Origin: Oceanidesulfovibrio indonesiensis
GTDB lineage: Bacteria > Desulfobacterota > Desulfovibrionia > Desulfovibrionales > Desulfovibrionaceae
Length of the DNA stretch: 64,000 nt
Assembly (NCBI RefSeq): GCF_007625075.1
Contig: NZ_QMIE01000008.1
Location: 114,877-178,876, forward strand
Direction: 5' to 3'
How positions within the stretch are numbered: position 1 is the stretch's first letter; every line of letters starts with the position of its first letter. The notes beneath the pieces are model-generated. The model made no database searches and was not told the origin of the DNA. It saw nothing but the letters and a program-made list of their open reading frames with translations. Shown here in pieces: positions 61,364-64,000 of this stretch. Position numbers and translations under genes: made by a program.

Positions 61364-62026
61364 TCAGGTCACGTCGACCATGTCCTTGCGGGGCGGGCAC
61401 CGCGGTGCAAGCGGTTCGAAACTCCTGGTCTGCGGCAGGTAGCTGAAGAGCTGTCCGCAGGCCATGTCGAAGTACCAGCCGTGGATGGTGAGCTTGCCCT
61501 GTGTCACGCGCTCGGCCAGCCAGGGGAAGGTCAGCAGGTTTTCCATGGAGGTGAGCACCCCGGCCATCTCCAGCGCGGTGGCTGCCTTTTCGTCCGAGGG
61601 ATCGAAGTTTTTCAGCACCTGGTTCCTGGCCGAGTCCAGTATGGAGATCCACGGCCCCACGAACTCGCCGTCGCGGGCGGATCCGTCCAGCAACGCCCGT
61701 ATGCCGCCGCACGAGCTGTGTCCCAGGATAATGATGTCCTGAACCTCCAGGGAGAGCACTGCGTACTCCAGGGCAGCGGAGACGCCGTGGCGGCCGGGAT
61801 CGGGCTCGTATGGCGGAACGATGTTGGCGATGTTGCGCACCACGAATATGTCCCCCGGCTCGCACTGCATGATGAGCGAGGGATCGGTGCGGGAGTCGCA
61901 GCAGGCGACGACGAGAGTGGAAGGCGCCTGGCCACTTCGCAGTTCCTGAAATGGCGAACCTTCACGACAGAAGTAGATATCCTGAAAGCTCTTGAAGCCC
62001 AGGATGAAGTCCCGGATTTTCTGCAT
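61364..62026 (-). CDS. Beta-class carbonic anhydrase
   Basis: A 220-residue enzyme interconverting carbon dioxide and bicarbonate. Zinc ligands are Cys42, His103 and Cys106, with the Asp44-Arg46 dyad (ACCDSRTDP and ILGHSSCGGI). The GDIFVVRNIANIV stretch is typical. The start is ATG 62026 (MQKIRDFILGF); the frame extends to 62317 without coding character. It is followed by no partner gene. Confidence 0.93.
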   Translation of the reverse strand: MQKIRDFILGFKSFQDIYFCREGSPFQELRSGQAPSTLVVACCDSRTDPSLIMQCEPGDIFVVRNIANIVPPYEPDPGRHGVSAALEYAVLSLEVQDIIILGHSSCGGIRALLDGSARDGEFVGPWISILDSARNQVLKNFDPSDEKAATALEMAGVLTSMENLLTFPWLAERVTQGKLTIHGWYFDMACGQLFSYLPQTRSFEPLAPRCPPRKDMVDVT

Positions 62027-62166
62027 GCGGACTCGATATACCAGGTTCTGCAGGGACGCAAACAAAACCGGACTGGCTTGCCCGGCTATCCGGCAATCGG
62101 CGAAGCAAAGACATGAAGCGAAGCCGGACGGGAGCCGACGCCACGGAACCCGCCCGGCGCGAGCGG

Positions 62167-62325
62167 CTACTTCTTTTTCATCTCCTGTTCGCAGCAGGAA
62201 AGCGGGACTGTGCAGGCACCTGTCTCCCCTGGTTTGCAGGTGCAGGCCTTCTCCACCTTCAAAGTCAGGCCGCATTTGTCGCAGTAGAAGACGTCGCCGA
62301 TGTGCATTTCGTGACAATTCGCCAT
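62167..62325 (-). CDS. Desulforedoxin-like protein with a Cys-containing insert
   Basis: A 52-residue protein. GDVFYCDKCGLTLKV...LSCCEQEM matches the desulforedoxin fold (GDVYKCELCGQVVKV...LVCCGEDM in Desulfovibrio gigas, from memory), with metal ligands Cys15, Cys18, Cys44 and Cys45. Between the pairs sits an insert, CTCKPGETGACTV, adding Cys28, Cys30 and Cys38. The ribosome site AAGGAG and ATG 62325 set the start. It is likely a small iron or zinc rubredoxin-type protein; the insert may bind a second metal (inference). Confidence 0.75.
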   Translation of the reverse strand: MANCHEMHIGDVFYCDKCGLTLKVEKACTCKPGETGACTVPLSCCEQEMKKK

Positions 62326-62393
62326 GGTGTGTGCTCCTTGTGTGCTTTCGGAAGTGGGGTGACCGGTATGCAGAAGCATTCAGTGTGCGGGGG

Positions 62394-63032
62394 TCAGAAC
62401 CCTTGCGCTTCGAGCTTCTGCAGCTGTTCCTCGTTCAGGAGACCTTTGAGCCGTTTCATGTAGTCCATGCTTGCGAGCAGCATGTCCGCCTTGATTTCCG
62501 CCTGTTTCACGAACAGATCGCGGACCTGCTGGGGGTCGACGTCGTCTTCCCAGCGCATGCCCAGCATATCGATGCGCAGCTTCATCCGCTGCGCCCACAT
62601 GTCGGCCATTGAGTCAAGCTTTTCGCGGGCCAGCGCGCGCACCTGCTCCCATTGCCCGGGTGTGAGATTCAGGTCCTCCAGCATACGCCCCATGTGCTGA
62701 AAGCCGTGCGGACCCATGCGGGGGCAGGGCATGTCGGCGCCCATCCGGCCCATCATTTTGCCCATGCCGCCGCGACCGCCCATCATGTGGGACATCATCA
62801 TATCCTGCATGCCGGACATACCGTCCATGCCGCGGGCCCCTCTGCGCTTATCCTCCAGCATGTCCATCGTGCCGGACGGCGGGCCGTCATGGGCGCCGTG
62901 CATCATGCCGGGTTTTCCGCGGTCCTGCGCCATTTGCTGTTGCGCCTCGCAGGGCGTCATCCAGGCCAGACTGAAAATGGCGACAAGAGCGACAGCCCAT
63001 ACACATTGTGCACCACGAGACCGTATTTTCAT
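62394..63032 (-). CDS. Periplasmic Met/His-rich Spy/ZraP-like protein
   Basis: A 212-residue protein with a signal peptide (about 1-30, ending PCEAQQ). A Met/Gly/His-rich middle (MSGMQDMMMSHMMGGRGGMGKMMGRMG) is followed by a helical domain with LNLTPGQWEQVRALAREKLDSM, the LTxxQ signature of the CpxP/Spy/ZraP group. The Met/His stretch could bind copper, zinc or other metals. Related proteins are envelope-stress chaperones or metal buffers. It lies just upstream of the desulforedoxin-like gene on the same strand, 68 bases apart. Confidence 0.75.
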   Translation of the reverse strand: MKIRSRGAQCVWAVALVAIFSLAWMTPCEAQQQMAQDRGKPGMMHGAHDGPPSGTMDMLEDKRRGARGMDGMSGMQDMMMSHMMGGRGGMGKMMGRMGADMPCPRMGPHGFQHMGRMLEDLNLTPGQWEQVRALAREKLDSMADMWAQRMKLRIDMLGMRWEDDVDPQQVRDLFVKQAEIKADMLLASMDYMKRLKGLLNEEQLQKLEAQGF

Positions 63033-63142
63033 GGAAAACCTCCTCCACCGCGTACCTGGTGTGTCAGTGGTTTGGGAAAAATATGGGAATTACGGTCATG
63101 CATATCATAGACGAGCACAGCGTCGAAGGGGCAATTCTGAAA

Positions 63143-63877
63143 GGCTCTGGACTAGCTGAGACCCCTGTGGTTCTCTCGGAAGCTAGGCCAGCCAATGAAA
63201 AACAAGTATGTTCTCCGTTCAAGAATTTCTGAGGCCAAATTCAGACAGTTGGCGCGCTGCTTCGCCCTGGATTTGGACGCTCGCCAAGCTGCAGCCATCA
63301 CTGGCCTCAACCGCAACACGACTAACCGATACTATCGCCTCATCCGCCAAAGAATCGCCGAGTTTTGCGAAAACGAATCGCCCTTCTCCGGAGAAATCGA
63401 AGTCGATGAATCCTATTTCGGCGGCAAGCGTATCAAGGGCAAACGGGGCCGCGGAGCCGGAGGCAAGACACCTGTTTTTGGAATCTTCCAGAGAAATGGA
63501 ATGGTCTACACCGAGGTCGTCCCCGACTGCGCTAAAGCCACGCTGCAAGCCATTATCCGGGGAAGAGTCAGCCTCGACAGCGTCATTCACTCCGACGGAT
63601 GGCGCGGGTATAACGGCCTGGTCGATCTCGGCTACAAGAAGCACTTCCGGGTGCAGCACGGACAGAACGAATTCGCTCGTGGCCGGTCCCACATCAACGG
63701 CATCGAGTCCTTCTGGTCGTTCGCGAAAAGGCGTCTGATGAAGTTCCATGGTGTCCCTGAACGAACCTTCTACCTGCACCTCAAAGAGTGCGAGTTCAGG
63801 TTCAATTACCGCGGGGATGAGCTGTATGCTATCATCCTCAAAATGAACTGAGATAGATATAACCTGACACCTGGGCC
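63143..63877 (+). mobile_element. IS1595-type insertion sequence (ends approximate)
   Basis: The transposase is flanked by short imperfect inverted ends, GGCTCTGG (63143-63150) and CCTGGGCC (63870-63877). That would make an element of about 735 bp, suitable for the family. No 8-bp target duplication is obvious, so the ends are tentative or one flank has changed. Confidence 0.45.
63195..63851 (+). CDS. IS1595-family transposase
   Basis: A 218-residue protein. An N-terminal helix-turn-helix (QAAAITGLNRNTTNRYYRLIRQRI) precedes the catalytic domain, with Asp71 in EIEVDESYFGGKRIKGKRGRG, Asp134 in HSDGWRGY and the HINGIESFWSFAKRRL block (His166, Asn168, Glu171) typical of the DDE/DDN core in this family. 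It appears full length, hence possibly active. Confidence 0.92.
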   Translation: MKNKYVLRSRISEAKFRQLARCFALDLDARQAAAITGLNRNTTNRYYRLIRQRIAEFCENESPFSGEIEVDESYFGGKRIKGKRGRGAGGKTPVFGIFQRNGMVYTEVVPDCAKATLQAIIRGRVSLDSVIHSDGWRGYNGLVDLGYKKHFRVQHGQNEFARGRSHINGIESFWSFAKRRLMKFHGVPERTFYLHLKECEFRFNYRGDELYAIILKMN

Positions 63878-63961
63878 ACCAAAAGGTTGTGGTCATGCCG
63901 TCCCTGGCTGGGTATCGATGGAGTTGCGAAGCTTCATCCAACCCGCAGCGAGGAGAACGCC

Positions 63962-64000
63962 ATGACCACGAAACGCAAAGTAGCACGAAGGAAGATGAGT
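63962..64000 (+). CDS. Start of a gene cut by the right edge
   Basis: GAGGAG lies six bases before ATG 63962, which opens a frame reading MTTKRKVARRKMS to the window end. The basic start resembles some transposase or DNA-binding proteins (IS481-like helix-turn-helix starts, from memory), but 13 residues are too few to name it. Confidence 0.4.
   Translation, partial: MTTKRKVARRKMS

Noticed and set aside
61226..62116. Plus-strand 296-codon frame over the carbonic anhydrase gene
   Set aside because: Mostly antisense to a well-supported enzyme. Only its first 45 codons lie in free sequence, and they are mentioned as a possible remnant.
1..64000. CRISPR arrays, prophage or other clustered defence genes
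   Set aside because: No regularly spaced repeats, cas genes, phage structural genes or integrases were seen; the HEPN gene stands alone.

Overview
The window looks like a chromosomal segment of a high-GC sulfate-reducing deltaproteobacterium of the Desulfovibrionales (inference). The clues are a flagellar export and regulation cluster (fliR-flhB-flhA-flhF-flhG-fliA-fliL), a CxxDxxC-type seven-iron ferredoxin, a desulforedoxin-like protein, a frdCAB-fumAB block, a CoA-disulfide-reductase/rhodanese fusion, and several conserved unknowns of a kind I associate with this group. No species can be named from the sequence alone.

Layout. 1-1 kb: lysS (cut by the left edge, minus strand) diverges from a tRNA-Asn gene that has a clear promoter and terminator. 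1.2-4.5 kb: a secreted Pcm-type methyltransferase, translationally coupled to a membrane protein with a spermidine-synthase-like core. 4.7-7.2 kb: a rhodanese, then an AT-rich island holding one HEPN-type gene split by a frameshift in a run of nine T. 7.2-16.6 kb (minus): flagellar genes, followed at the distal end by a FliL-like protein and three small or unknown proteins. 16.6-18.6 kb: a CapD/PglF-type sugar-nucleotide dehydratase. 18.7-21.8 kb (minus): an iron(II) uptake operon (extended FeoA, FeoA, FeoB) behind a Fur-box promoter. 22-29.9 kb: RuvC-like protein, CopZ-like protein, HtrA protease, ferredoxin, a YkgJ/unknown/TPR operon, a HEAT-like protein, lgt and infA. 30-32.7 kb: CoA-disulfide reductase and a conserved unknown.

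32.7-33.1 kb holds no protein gene of normal size. Its minus strand has a Fur-box promoter, two nested base-paired domains and an intrinsic terminator, so I read it as a candidate iron-regulated structured RNA of about 245 nt. 33.2-41 kb: metX-metW and a complete peptide ABC transporter (dppABCDF). 41-45.8 kb: dus, ispH, cheV and a secreted unknown. 46-50.6 kb (minus): fumarate reductase followed by a two-subunit fumarase, which together link malate, fumarate and succinate. 50.9-64 kb: small unknown, exonuclease III, iron-sulfur protein, an RND efflux pair, a YkgJ protein, heptose adenylyltransferase, two stand-alone receivers (one lacking its phospho-acceptor), beta carbonic anhydrase, desulforedoxin-like protein, a Met/His-rich Spy/ZraP-like protein, and an IS1595-type element with the first codons of another gene at the right edge.

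The most unusual items are the frameshifted HEPN gene, the Fur-associated structured RNA locus, the desulforedoxin with a Cys-containing insert, and the pseudo-receiver.
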